Source of the DNA: Branchiostoma floridae
Lineage: Eukaryota > Chordata > Leptocardii > Amphioxiformes > Branchiostomatidae
NCBI RefSeq assembly: GCF_000003815.2
Contig: NC_049988.1
Location: 6,600,004-6,664,003 of the forward strand
Direction: 5' to 3'
Length of the DNA: 64,000 bases
The position numbers were made by a program, and so were the translations under genes. Under the pieces are notes generated by a model. That model was not told where the DNA came from. It did not search any database and saw only the letters and a program-made list of their open reading frames with translations. Below, one piece after another: positions 11,493 to 22,613 of this stretch. Position 1 is the first letter of the stretch. Each line of letters opens with the position of its first letter.

Positions 11493-12807
11493 CAGTAAAC
11501 ATGGACACAAGAGGTCTAACATACCGGGTCAGTTTAACAAACGACCGATAGATATCTGCCAGGTGTACGGTTACAGCAGCTGCCAAAGAAAAGCATGTTT
11601 ACGTTTGTCTTTGGTCTAAAAATAGCTCGTCTGTACATAACGCTCTTTTTACCCCCCCCCCCCCCCCTCCCCATAAAATGTGACGAATTGGCACTTTGTA
11701 TAGTAGTTTTATGAGAACTACAGGGCTGTGTATACGCTTGAAAGAAAAGTTTTTCGTAACAAAAAAAGGTCATAAATATGAACGTTTTCCATTACGTATG
11801 CCTTTTCTATGCATTCAGTATTTTATAGCCTTTTCAAGTCAAAAACATTCCATCCATCCCACCAATAACACGTGAAAGGACCAACGCCGTGTTTGGGTGT
11901 AACACCTTTTATCAGGTGTAAATTGTAAAGCTTCCAAGTTGCAACAAAGGATGAACAAGGGGATTCTTTCAGATGGTATTTCCTTTGTTGTGGCAACGTA
12001 AATAAATAAAGTCTACCAAAAGCTACTGCTTGTGACCAGAGAGAGCTTTCTGGTCGATTGATGTATCTTACACTTAGTTAAGCTAAAGTTAAGACAAAAG
12101 AAAATATCCTTTGAAATGTAGCGTTTTCAAGGCAACCTCACTTAAAATGAAAAATGATATAAAATGATGTTCTTATTTCCGTGTATTGAGAATGAGTGCA
12201 AGATATTTTTATGCACTAATGTTGTTCTGGTATTCCTGACATATCAAACATGATGATAAATTTTTAACAAAATTACATAATGTAACGTATGGAAACTAAC
12301 GTTAGATCTACACGAGAAAAAACTATGAAAAGTAAGACTGTATGCTTGTGTTGTCTTCCATATTCAGGCAATTTGGAATTCCCAATGTCTACGCACTTTG
12401 TTAATTACAGTATTATTTGCATAATGCAGGGAACCGTATCATTGAAAAGGGCATAATTGATTCCCTACTGTAATACTTTTGTAAATGTCAATATTGATCT
12501 TCTTCTCTTCTTGAATTGTTCGTGAAAAATCTTGTTCGTTCCGGTAGAAAAGGCAATATGTCAAGGTAGCAACTTATGGCATAAGAATCAATATTTATGT
12601 TATAAATGATATCGAATGGAATATTTCTTTATGTCAAGTGATAATAGTGATAGACATTTTGTACAATTTCTGGTATAAGAATTATGTTCCTTTGACTATA
12701 TACAACGTAAGGTTCATTGTATTTTTCAGATATTACTTTTTATGCATAAAGATATTACACACAACGCTGTTTATGTCCCTCCAAAAAAATGGAAGCAACC
12801 ATCTTAT
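11493..12807. other. No gene seen; poly-C run at 11652-11667
   Basis: There is an uninterrupted run of 16 C at 11652-11667. The remainder is AT-rich and featureless to me. Confidence 0.45.
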
Positions 12808-13000
12808 ACCCCCTTTACACAAGGACGGCGCTCTCGCTGCGACCTAAAATTTTCCATATCGATCAATTTATACATTCTGTGATTTTTTGTCTTCTCAGTC
12901 TCACTTTTGCGTTTTGAATGATATATATCCAGTGTGAAAGCGAAGGTTACACATATCCTTTTTACGTCGCAGCGATCGCCTTCTAGCGGAAAAGGGGCCC
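12808..13000. mobile_element. MITE, Harbinger-like, GACGGCGCTC family
   Basis: Terminal inverted repeats: the left end has ACCCCCTTTACACAAGGAC, GGCGCTCTCGCTGCGAC; the right end is its complement (GTCGCAGCGATCGCC, TTCTAGCGGAAAAGGGGCCC). The internal part, CTTCTCAGTCTCACTTTTGC and ATATCCAGTGTGAAAG, is shared with the copy at 48090-48333. It is about 193 bp with no ORF. Target duplication is not clear here. Confidence 0.7.
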
Positions 13001-13404
13001 AAGCTAGACACAAGAACCTATTCATTGTTTTATTGCGGATGCAAATAAAGTTAAGTCAGGTCAAGTCAAGTTTCAAGGATTAAGGAAAGCAAATAGTCAC
13101 AGTTCACCATATGCGCATGCAGCATTCATACCTTTCCCGTGCCCTAATCTATTTATTACCCTTGTAACCGGGTACGCCGTGCGGCAACGGTTACGCAGCA
13201 ACACAGTATATATACACCCCCATTGGGTTGAGCTATACTGAGGGCCAGCAATACATATTCATTCAGGATTATAAGGGAGCTGGTGTAGGTGTGGCATATG
13301 CATGTGAGGGTCATGCCTCGAGAAAAATGTGACTGCTAAGCTTGTAGATGTGTAAAATCAGCGATTTGAATAGCCGAAATGGTATTGGGCAAATGGGTGC
13401 CATT
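13001..13404. other. No gene seen
   Basis: Contains a run of GTCAGGTCAAGTCAAG and a short pyrimidine stretch, but nothing supportable. Confidence 0.4.
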
Positions 13405-13985
13405 AAAACACCATCTGTAGAGTTATTATCAATAAAACACCATCTATTCTGTTGACTCACCATCAGTTGATACGATCTGTAGGGTTATCTTTTTAATGTT
13501 GATATATTATATTACATGATAGATTTTAAAGATTCCTTGCTAATTTTAATGATTTTTAACCGCAATAATTGTTATGTAAACTTACTACGATGGAGTGCCC
13601 TTGAAATGTTATGCTTTTAAAATGGTTGTAAAGTCCGGAATCAATTCAGCCGCGGCTGCCATTTCTTGACTTGTATTATGCAATAAACTAGTACAAAAAT
13701 CATTTCAGACAAAACACCAGTAAAAAAATCATTTGTTGAGTTACCATCAGTAAAGCACCACCTGTAGAGTTGTCATCCGTAAAACACCATCTGTTGAGTT
13801 ACCATCGGTAAAACACCATCTGTAGAGTCACAGTCAGTAAAACACCATCTGTTGAATTACCATCTATAGGATTACCATTCGTAAAATACCGTCCGTTGAG
13901 TTACCTTCAGCGAAACACCATCACCATCAGCAAAACAACGTGCAACATCAGACTGTTGATTTACCATCAAGTAATTATAACCATT
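13405..13985 (+). repeat. 29 bp minisatellite, interrupted
   Basis: The unit is close to GTAAAACACCATCTGTTGAG plus TTACCATCA (29 bp). Units are clear at 13405-13475 and 13705-13960, with about 200 bp of unrelated AT-rich sequence between the two blocks. At least eight recognisable units differ by a few bases each; some have GTAGAG in place of GTTGAG, in partial alternation. Confidence 0.85.
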
Positions 13986-14506
13986 ATCTACACAATTACC
14001 GTCAATAACTTTGTTATCTAAATTGATTTCTGAACATTGCTACAATAATGATCATCATGTGCATATTTCGTATGCTACAGAAAAATGTATGCAAATATAC
14101 TTTTCATAGCTGCAAAGATCAAGGACAGTTCCTTAACATGACACAGTTGGAGACTTAACAGGTTGAAGGGTGCGATAAGGAGGATTTATGAGTTTCTTGT
14201 AAAACGTAACGTTGGTTCTTAACTATTGCTCGCAAGGCCAAGGGGGTTTGTAAAAACTCCTGTCATAAATAAAGTGGAACCAACATTCTCGTGTTTTTTT
14301 TTCATGACAAATCCAAACGAAAGCAACAGCTTATCGATATAGCAGAATGAACTATGATTTTTTGCACTTCTGCTTAAAGAAGTAATACTGTACACACAAC
14401 ACTTTTAAGCTGAATAAACCTTTCTTTAATTTTTTTTCGCAACGGGCATTCGTTTCTTTGTTGATTTCATCGCAACTCATGTGGACTTCTCTTGCCTTCT
14501 TCATAA
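13986..14506. other. Flank of a Harbinger-like insertion
   Basis: No gene. The last 90 bp (TTCGCAACGGGCATTCG to CTTGCCTTCTTCA) are paralogous to 16912-16980, which continues without the insertion described next. Confidence 0.6.
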
Positions 14507-15370
14507 GGCCACATTGATTTGATTATATGGATGACATCCGCGCTCGCACCAATTTTCAGCCATTTCCAAAAAAAAAAAGTTTTCGACCACACAATAAATT
14601 GTGCAAAGCAGCTGTAAAATGAGCACAAATATTCCGTAGATTGAAAAAAAAGTATCAGAAAACAGATAACTAATGCCATAGAATGCCATAATGAATCTAA
14701 AGTCAAAGAATAAGATGTGAAAGGACAGAAAGAAAAAAATCTATTGTTGGTTGGGGGAGGTACCAGTACAGAAAATTCAGGTCCAGAGGATCATTTCCAG
14801 GTCCGGACATGAACCTGGACCTGATTGTCTGTGGAAACTTGAGAACTGGCAATACTCAAAACAATGATAATTGGTCAATTTTGCTACAAAGGAATCTGTT
14901 TGGTTCATTATTGGACTCCCATCGCATTTTAAAATCCCATCTCCATGTAATAAAGGCTAACTGTTTCTGTACCTTTGACTGTAGAAACTTGGTGCAATTG
15001 ACTATAAACTCTACTTGACTTCGCTCTTGTTGTCTTCTTGGCCCCCCGGTTAGACCCCAAATGGCTGCCGACATAGTGTGTCCATTTTGTAATTGGCGAA
15101 ACCTGTTCCTCTGTTTTTTTTTCAGGTCTGTTTTTTTCGGATTAGTCCAACAAGAAAAAAATGTTTTGCACCCGCATGAGCTGGTCCCTACACCTAACTG
15201 TTGGTATACCATACTATGTGTGTTTAGTCTTATGTTCAATCTTCCTGGCCACTTTGATTTCATACTGAATGCAACTTTTTTTTTTGGCCAAACTTTTTTT
15301 TTATTCGCTCGCTCGCATCAGTTTTGGAGTTCCCGGAGGATGTCATCCATATAATCAAATCAACATGGCC
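14507..15370. mobile_element. PIF/Harbinger-like non-autonomous transposon, 864 bp
   Basis: Left end GGCCACATTGATTTGATTAT followed by ATGGATGACATCC; the right end is the complement (GGATGTCATCCATATAATCA, AATCAACATGGCC). Both ends are flanked by TAA (14504-14506 and 15371-15373), the 3 bp target duplication typical of PIF/Harbinger. Inside the termini on both sides there is a GCGAGCG-type motif and a T-rich stretch. The 135-codon minus-strand frame at 14856-15263 shows no transposase motif, so the element is non-autonomous. It also carries a copy of the GGTACC...GGTCCGGAC dispersed repeat near 14758-14830. Confidence 0.8.
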
Positions 15371-15673
15371 TAATGGTGAAATGTGAAAATAGCCTTAAAT
15401 GTGGCCTATCGCGCTATTGTCTCCATGCAACTTTAGAAACATACATGTATATATGTTGAATAAATTTCCCAAGCTATAGTAGCAAAATTAATGTTTTAGT
15501 CTTTTTTTAGTTATGTAATATTGTAAGGAAATACTTTTTTTAGCACGATAATAAAAAATATTTGGTTGCGCAAAAGCTAGGACCAAACGTAGCTCACAAT
15601 ACTAGCTACAAGGTGTTGTGGTTAAGATAAAAATGATTAGGCCATGCAGGCGGTTTTAGAGGTCTATTAATTA
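15371..15673. other. Right flank of the insertion; duplicated segment
   Basis: ATAGCCTTAAATGTGGCCTA followed by TCGCGCTATTGTCTCC is paralogous to 16998-17035. No gene is seen. Confidence 0.6.
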
Positions 15674-15880
15674 GTCCTTGCGTCAAGCTTGCGTCACTGC
15701 GGGGTCCGTCCACTGCGTCACTGTTTTGTTATTGCGTAATACGTAAACGTGTGACTTAGAAGACGAAAAACTACACAAAAAGTAAAAAAAAAATTCGTCA
15801 TTCGTCTCTGAAATTCGTTGAGTATCTTTCGAACCCCGCAGTGACGCAAGCGTAACGCAAGTGCAGAGAGAGTGCACCTT
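15674..15880. mobile_element. PIF/Harbinger-like MITE, left end degraded
   Basis: Inverted arms CTTGCGTCACTGCGGGGTCC and CGAACCCCGCAGTGACGCAAG enclose TCTAAGTCACACGTTTACGT-type sequence (here on the opposite orientation), as in the MITEs at 18620 and 55683. The right end has AGAGAGTGCACCTT, matching the family terminus AGGTGCACTCTC. The outermost left terminus is lost or diverged. Confidence 0.65.
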
Positions 15881-16373
15881 TGGCAACAACGACGTATTGG
15901 TGCGGTTCAAATATCCCCAAATGTCTACCTGAACTAATTCAAGCAGGGCAATTCCTGATTTACCCTCCCTTGCTAATTCTACAAAAACAAGCGGACTAGT
16001 GTTTTGCCAACAATGATACATCTATTTCAAAGAACAGAGGTCACAAGGGGTTACGTTAAGTACACAATTCAATGTAATGTACACAATGTCAAATTATTAT
16101 GGACACAGCTCTTGTCATTTTCTGGCAGTGAAACACATTTGGTTATGTATCAATGAAGAGTGCTTTTTGGGGGCCGTGTTCACCATCTGTATAGTCCTCA
16201 AAGAATGCATCTAAGACAAGTTTTAATCTTAAAGAATGCACTCTCTCTTCCTCTGTGACACAAGAACGTTTGGACTTATCCTTAGTCCAATAAACAACAC
16301 AAATAATCATTCTATGATTCATTGTTATCTTATTGCCGGTACAAGTAGCATTGACTTTCCAGTATTTATGTAA
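15881..16373. other. No gene seen
   Basis: Nothing supportable. It ends in TAA, the left target duplication of the next element. Confidence 0.4.
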
Positions 16374-16767
16374 GGCCACGGCCAGTACATTTTATGTATG
16401 ACATCAGCGAGCATTGGTTTTTGCCTAAGTTCGAGAAAAAAACAAGGCAGAGGTGAAACTAGGTTCCTAGTTGTAGACGCGACACTTACATGTAGTGTGG
16501 TAGTCTGGAGTGTAGTTGTAAAAGCAAGACTAGTGAGGTAGTATTGAGTGCAGTTCACAACTTGTTGTCACTTTTTGCACTTCTTGAAAACAGAATTGAA
16601 ACTTTTCTTAGCAGTGCTGTCATCATTTGAATGTCTCATTGATCCTTATGGTCTCTGTTTGTAAAATTTCGGAAACTTGTTTTCGTATCCCATCCTTTTT
16701 TTCACCCTCTCGCAATAGATTTAGGGTCTGAAACGGATGTCATCCGTACAATCTACTTGCTGTGGCC
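16374..16767. mobile_element. PIF/Harbinger-like MITE, 394 bp
   Basis: The left end GGCCACGGCCAGTACATTTT, then ATGTATGACATC, and the right end GATGTCATCCGTACAATC, TACTTGCTGTGGCC are inverted relatives of each other and of the termini at 14507-15370. TAA flanks both ends (16371-16373 and 16768-16770). Internal sequence is unrelated to the 864 bp copy. No ORF. Confidence 0.7.
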
Positions 16768-16904
16768 TAATACAACGTTACAGGCTGATACGTACCAATT
16801 CAGATGTGACTATGTTATCACGATATTGCAAACCAGGCGGTTAGACTCACACATTAACTGTCGTTACAATGAATACTACTGTTCCAATGTAAACGGCATT
16901 TCCT

Positions 16905-17045
16905 TTAGATCTTTTCGCAACCGTCATTAGATTGTTTGTTGTTTTTATCGCAACTCACGTGGACTTCTCAAGCCTTGTTTATATTGGTGAAAGGTGAACA
17001 TAGCCTTAAATGTGGCTTATCGTGCTATTGTATCCTTGCAGCGTA
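16905..17045. repeat. Paralogous empty site for the 14507-15370 insertion
   Basis: TTTTCGCAACCGTCATTAG through CGCAACTCACGTGGACTTC, then GTTTATATTGGTGAAAGG and ATAGCCTTAAATGTGG. This matches the left flank (14440-14506) joined directly to the right flank (15374-15430) with the transposon missing. The divergence between the two copies is moderate. Confidence 0.75.
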
Positions 17046-17851
17046 CCGTGACAACTAACTTTAACACCACTGCCCGAAAACACCCAACCAAATCCAGATG
17101 AAATATTGCAATGACACAATTGGCCACTGTTGGAAAAAAGCACTAAAAGCACCCATTGACGTACGGTATAAAAAGAAGTTATTACACGTGAAACGGCGCA
17201 CGTAATGGTATACATTATATATGGGGCGTTTGTGTGCCTTTGGCACTATACCATAGACCATTTGAACTACTGTATAGACTACTTGCGTAGCTGAATTCCA
17301 ACAAGTGACAAAAGCATGGATAGGAGGGCTTAGGGATCTACGTGTTTAAAAACAGGTATAGAAATAGCAACAATGGGAGGTAACAGACTCGTAGAAGTGT
17401 TTTCGACCTACAAAGCGAGAATTTTTCCTTGAGTCGAGTTGAAAGAACAGGAAGTGTAGCAAGGGTAGTGGTCCCAGAAAAATACATTCCAAACGAAGTC
17501 GTTAAAAAGAAGTTACAGTAGGCATACTGCATGCATACCGTAGAATTAGACTGTCTTAGTGTATACTTTCCCAAGATGGGCTGTTTATTTTGTTTTCAAA
17601 TCGTTCTTACCGATTCATTGCTTCTAATCTAACGGCCAGCTATTATAACCTATAGAGTGGTCTTCCCAAAGTTTTTACCGCAAAGATACCTGTCGTTCCA
17701 AAGAAATCAAAAGGTACCATGTAGAAGAAATCTACTAGGAGACTTCAACCTACAGCACTTATTCCGAGACGAAGTGCTATTTGTAAGATACCATTGCCAT
17801 TAACATGTTCAGCTCCAGAGCATATGACAAACGGAATTTCTTTTACATTAC
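17046..17851. other. No gene seen
   Basis: There are overlapping open frames of 60-80 codons on the minus strand at 17006-17574, without motifs or clean splice signals. Confidence 0.4.
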
Positions 17852-18006
17852 CAAAGAAAGCCGCTTGGTGGCCCACGTTCCAACTTGTCCTTGACCTTCT
17901 GACACCTTTCCAATATGCCCCAAATCCTAAACTTCGATCCAGTACTTTTATAATTATGCAGTTCACCAACAAAATGATCCCAAAACTTCGGCGGAAGCAT
18001 CTGGAG
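17852..18006 (-). CDS. Candidate internal exon, unknown protein
   Basis: Read on the minus strand, an acceptor (GGAATTATAG) is followed by an open frame that ends CTTTG before GTAATG, a possible donor. The peptide of about 51 residues starts LQMLPPKFWDHFVGELHNYK and continues through a lysine-rich CQKVKDKLERGPPSG region; the look is of a globular, helix-rich protein. It starts in phase 0, which matches the phase-0 end of the small exon candidate at 18070-18116. The intervening intron would be only about 63 bp, which is short. A competing 105-codon frame overlaps it on the same strand (17745-18062). Family not recognised. Confidence 0.3.
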
Positions 18007-18069
18007 CTATAATTCCACAGGAAAGAGTTACAGCACAAATCCCCGTGTTCAACAATGAGCAAGATCTAC

Positions 18070-18116
18070 CTTTGTACAAACTTGCTCTACCGTTTCATGA
18101 GGTACCATGTTTACCG
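18070..18116 (-). CDS. Candidate small exon upstream of 17852-18006
   Basis: On the minus strand, AGCTATCTATAG could act as an acceptor and ACAAAG followed by GTAGAT as a donor. The 47 bases encode about 15 residues ending MVPHETVEQVCTK, leaving in phase 0. The evidence is frame compatibility only; no family was recognised. Confidence 0.2.
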
Positions 18117-18619
18117 CTATAGATAGCTCGCAACTACATGTACGAGGGAGCACTGGCCCGTAATACCTGCAGGTGCTGGGCTTATGTACTGTAAGAGTAC
18201 TCTTTTAGAAAAGGTGAGAGAGGTGATAGAAGAGGTCGTACAAAAGAGTAAATATGGAGGCTGTGAAGCGGAGATCTGTACGTGGCAATCGACAGTTGCC
18301 AAAAGGCTTTTTTTGATGAACATATTTTTAGCGGGAAGGTATGGGTCTTGAATAAATTTCAGTTACGCTATGCTGAATGCAGTCTCGAAAACATTGCATA
18401 TTTTCTTGTCTTACTTTAAGAAGTTCTCACCGTCAAGTTTTGAATATGAATACGAAGATGCGAGGTTTTAAGAAATGCCAATTATAGTTTTACCGCCACT
18501 TGTTGTTCGGACAAGTGCAACGGGCAAGGACGTCGAAAGCTTTCTTAAAGTCAATTCCACCACGGTCCTGACTCACACTGAAAGTTAAGAGTTACCACAA
18601 ATATTTACTGACTTACTAA
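18117..18619. other. No gene seen
   Basis: No supportable feature. It ends with the TAA target site of the next element. Confidence 0.4.
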
Positions 18620-18865
18620 AGGCCCCCTCTCACTTGACGTGCGGCACGCTTGCGGCATTGCTGCGTTCGGAAGATGCTCAACGAATTTCAGAGATAAAGA
18701 ACGAATTTTCTTACTTGTTGTGTATTTTGTGGTCTTCTATGTCACATTTTTACGTATTGCGCAATATCTGAATTATAACAAATCGGAGAAAATAACAAAA
18801 CAGTACCGCAGTGAACGAACGCAGCAATGCCGCAAGCGTGTCGCACGTCAAGTGAGAGGGGGCCT
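18620..18865. mobile_element. PIF/Harbinger-like MITE, 246 bp, intact
   Basis: Near-perfect inverted repeats of about 50 bp: left AGGCCCCCTCTCACTTGACG, then GCACGCTTGCGGCATTGCTG; right is its complement, ending AAGTGAGAGGGGGCCT. TAA lies on both sides (18617-18619 and 18866-18868). The middle has a GTCTTCTATGTCACATTTTT segment shared with the copies at 15674 and 55683. The high arm identity suggests recent activity. An ORF drawn across it (18639-18971) is a by-product of the repeat. Confidence 0.9.
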
Positions 18866-19984
18866 TAAGGGGCTGCGATTGTCAAGTGTTTCGGCTTTGG
18901 CCCAAACAGACGATACAGTGTTACAAACAGAGCTCTTGGTTACTGAAAACGCAAGATTAACGAAAACTTGAAAAGTCCTTGCCGCTATCGTCATTCAGAT
19001 AGACCATACTGGCGCAACAAAACAATCTAAGTTACATTGAGTGCTTTCTGATGGGAAAGGAAGAAGACATCAACAAACGGGACGAGGCACGGTACCGACT
19101 TCCTATGAACTATGACCCAGTGCTGACGTTACAAATGTGTAAAAATCACGTGTTTACATTCAGCACGTTGGTCATATAGCTTAGATTCGGTTGGAAATTT
19201 CGGTAAATAAATATATTATAAATGATATTTCTTCAGTTGGAGAACTATGTAACATTTTTCATATTATTTACTAACTCGGAGATGAAAGTTAATGCGAATA
19301 CTAAGTAACATTTGTGTGGAATACTCTATATGACTTGTTATATACATGTATAAGGGCCATCAACGAGCACTAACTAATGCGTCATGAGTACCACAAAGTT
19401 CTAGTGGTTAACGGATGGCGCCACACGATCGGTAAAAAATTACTTTGGGATGCTGCATTTTCATTGGCTAGCGTCGCCTGCATATAGTGGCGTGGGATTA
19501 AACCTTCTAGCACTTTATTCTAATGCAGTTCAGGAATGCTACGCCTGTGTATTAAGGAATACTAAAAAATGCCTCCAGTGTTCACATTTCGCTACCAGAT
19601 ACATTTCAGTTGCAACGTTACAGGTCAACAACCCGTAACATCATTATACCAGGACTCAGAGAGGATTAAGGGACCACACAATACCTTCACTGTTCTGTCA
19701 CCAAAACTATCCATGTGGCTTCTATACATAGCAACAGTATTATGTTAAATACCTAAAATGGTAATACGTTAATGCCGAATATCCGGGGTTACCTGGTTGC
19801 TAGTGTTTAAACAATACGGGTGAGTATTTTGTCATCTCAGGAATTTTTTTTGGAAAGCTTTCGTGAAATCTAGAAAGAGAGGTGACTATTTGACCAGATT
19901 CCGTGACAAAACGTTTCAAAAAGCATTCGCAAACTGACGACTGTTAAAAGAATCGAACGTACAATTAACTTTCTAAAGAAGGAA
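18866..19984. other. No gene seen
   Basis: No exon or RNA gene I can support. Confidence 0.4.
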
Positions 19985-20240
19985 TCTTGACGTCTTCTTG
20001 ACGTAACGGTTAGGGTGTTTGGGCTTTAACTACAGGTCTTGAGTTTGAATCCCCTTACATACCACTGATAATGTTCCCTTAGGGAATAGAATTTTCTTAC
20101 CCCATTCAGTTGAAAATGAATATATAGTGTTTCGTTGGGACGCCCGTAGGATAGGACGTTATATGAAGGTCCCGCGTCTTAGAAGAGCACGTGAAAGAAC
20201 CCATCCCACTTGTCGAAAACAGTAGTTGTCCTTCCCGTTG
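19985..20240 (+). repeat. tRNA-derived SINE
   Basis: A tRNA-like head with an A-box-like GTAACGGTTAGGGTGTTTGG and a B-box-like GAGTTTGAATCCCC (about 20041) is followed by a body containing GGTCCCGCGTCTTAGAAG and GCACGTGAAAGAACCCATCC. The arrangement of Pol III boxes and a shared body is typical of SINEs. Diverged, so old. Confidence 0.6.
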
Positions 20241-21809
20241 TGAGTGGACCAAATAAACATACTACTAGTATCCGGGTATGCAGTTTGTACACTTTAGTAT
20301 AACCTAGTGTGTTATATAACTACGCCATGAGGTGGTTTACCAGGTATGCAACACAAACAAATTGCATAACTTTGCTCACTACTTTTACAAGTATGCAAAG
20401 GAATGTTAATCAATACTAGTCGCTATGTTTTCCTCGGTCCTTAATTCTACCCCATTACGGAACAACGGGTACAAATGAAGTAGGATTAAATCTGCGATAG
20501 TATCGTAGAAACGCACTAAGTAGAGGATAATTTACAACCTAAGGCAATATGCAAATGTATACAAGATATCGGGTATAGGAAATTGCATAGGCCGTTTGGA
20601 AATCCCTGAGGCTTTGGAATCTATTTTTAGCACGTAATGAGCTCTGGATTGAATTACGTGGTCACTGGGGTGTGTACCTGGAAATCTCGATAAGCTTTTG
20701 TAAAAATCAAATGACCTCAATTAGTGGTCTTTTGTGATCACACAAAGTTCATTAGCTCGTAGATCTGTGTGTGCGTGGTGTAAGACTTGCAATTAACGTT
20801 TTTCGAAAGCTAACAAGCAAGAAGGGAGAAAAAAACCCCAGATATGCCTCACAAAAAAAGTTTGTAATTTCTTTTCTTGACCGATTCAGGAAGACTATCA
20901 AAGTTGGAACGTTGTCAACAACCATTGTCAATATTTTACCGTTGGGGCATATTTGCAGCTGATTAAAGGACGAATGTTACTATTATTTTCTTTTGATTTC
21001 TGATTGTGTATCCATCTATTTAAGATGTATCCATCTTGATATTCGAAACAAGTCCCAGAGTCTCAAACTTTCATAAAGTCTTAAGACGCTGGTAGACGTC
21101 AAGACTATACTTGAGTGGTGGCCTAATGGGACAACGACGATCACAGTTTTCTGTTCTTTTTATTAGGTATGCTACTACCTTGTGTACGTAGACGAAGAAT
21201 ATGCCTGAACACGAGGTGCTTTTAGTTTAGTCCACTTAGAGAATTTGTCATGACCTAAACAGGCCAACTATCTGACGCCAGGGATAACATGCCTCCGAGA
21301 GAAACTTTGTATCAGCCTCCTTGTCTCTAGCAGGAAACAAATCACCGGGATGTGCTTAGTTACTGTACGGCAGATTTGCACCGGTGCCCGTTGGGGCTGT
21401 AGCCCCGTGCCCCGACCCGGTCCAGAAGCCACAAATTTTTTCCATGTAGACTGTGGATACTGCCGGGTACATCTCGGTGTGTTTATGATTAGCGTACAAC
21501 GTCTATTTGTTACCTGGTCCTGGGTTGATTTTAATCCAGTCGGCCATATCCAAAAATAGCCCGGTAGCCACAGGGTGTCCTACGGGGCTACGTCCGAAAG
21601 TGCAAAAAAAAAAAACCCTGCAGGGTCCCTTTTTACGTTTGACCAAATCATTAGCTAGGTTGGAATAAGAACTTACAGTACCAGGGAAATTCAGCCTACA
21701 TCCCTGGTAAAGACTTTAACCAGGGCTCCGTAGATCGGAGGTCTTATAGTAGACATTGGACAAATAGAGTCAATAGTATGCTAGGGAAGTCTGATCCTAG
21801 GAGACTTTA
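20241..21809. other. No gene seen
   Basis: A GC-rich island at 21370-21430 contains the hairpin GGGGCTGTAGCCCC. There is no supportable gene. Confidence 0.4.
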
Positions 21810-21909
21810 NNNNNNNNNNNNNNNNNNNNNNNNNNNNNNNNNNNNNNNNNNNNNNNNNNNNNNNNNNNNNNNNNNNNNNNNNNNNNNNNNNNNNNNNNNN
21901 NNNNNNNNN
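21810..21909. other. Assembly gap (100 N)
   Basis: A round 100-N gap of unknown true size. Confidence 1.
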
Positions 21910-22186
21910 TTTCGGCCTCAAAACTTATATCACTAAGGAAGCGAAGTTATAGTTGTTGTTTTACCTCCATTATTTTTAATGTGAAAGAAATATTCTTCCG
22001 AGTCGCTGCCGATAGCGCCGGAACCACACGGCCGAAAATTATGACATGTTTTGTGGTCAATGTTATTTTTGGTTTATATTGTTAATAGAAACTTTAAAAG
22101 TTGTTTATATATAAAATATTCTTATATCAAATGGATGTTTAAAAAGGGACAAGAAAAATTAAAAAAAAAAAAAAATTAAAAAAACT

Positions 22187-22262
22187 CCGGCGCGGACTCG
22201 AACCGGGTCGGAGCTGGTATCATGAATTCCCGGGTCAACGCTCTTTCCACTACGCTACGTCA
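22187..22262 (-). tRNA. tRNA-like sequence, probably a pseudogene or SINE head
   Basis: On the minus strand there is an A-box-like TAGCGTAGTGGAAAGAGCG and a perfect B box GGTTCGAGTCC, spaced as in a tRNA, followed by a run of T (a Pol III terminator). The T stem pairs 4 of 5. The seven bases expected for the 5' acceptor do not pair with the 3' side, and the anticodon arm is not canonical. A functional tRNA is therefore unlikely; a Pol III-transcribed tRNA-derived element is more plausible. Confidence 0.4.
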
Positions 22263-22451
22263 TACATACACGATGAAAGTTGTATTATTAGGTATCCAGA
22301 TGTAGGGCATAACTTGAATACGTCCGTTCATTCCAAGATTCAAAGATTCCAATGTCTAATCTTCCGAACAATGTCTAATCAACTATTGCTTGTGTAAAAT
22401 ATTGCCGGAAAGGCATGTTACAAGCTCTGATTGGCTGACTGGCATCTCGGT

Positions 22452-22483
22452 GTGTCAATAGCCTGTTTGGCTATTGGCACACT
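22452..22483. other. Hairpin with 13 bp stem
   Basis: TGTGTCAATAGCC and GGCTATTGGCACA pair around a 5-base loop, and the left arm is repeated again immediately downstream. No function can be assigned. Confidence 0.5.
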
Positions 22484-22613
22484 GAGTGTGTCAATAGCCA
22501 CAGCGATCCAAGAATAAGACTCGTAGCCCGGGGCAGGCTTGGTACCCCGAGGGGTCATTCAACCTGACCTAATCCACTTACACCCCTGCGTGAAACAGTG
22601 CCACTAATATCGG

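Noticed and set aside
13405-13985. CRISPR-like array
   Set aside because: The 29 bp units are contiguous with no unique spacers, and the genome is clearly eukaryotic.
14856-15263. 135-codon minus-strand ORF inside the 864 bp transposon as a transposase
   Set aside because: No Harbinger nuclease or Myb-like motif is visible, and the opposite strand is open over the same interval.
18639-18971. 110-codon ORF
   Set aside because: It spans a fold-back MITE; the arms explain the open frame.
22187-22262. Functional tRNA gene
   Set aside because: Good B box, but the acceptor stem does not pair and the anticodon arm is irregular.
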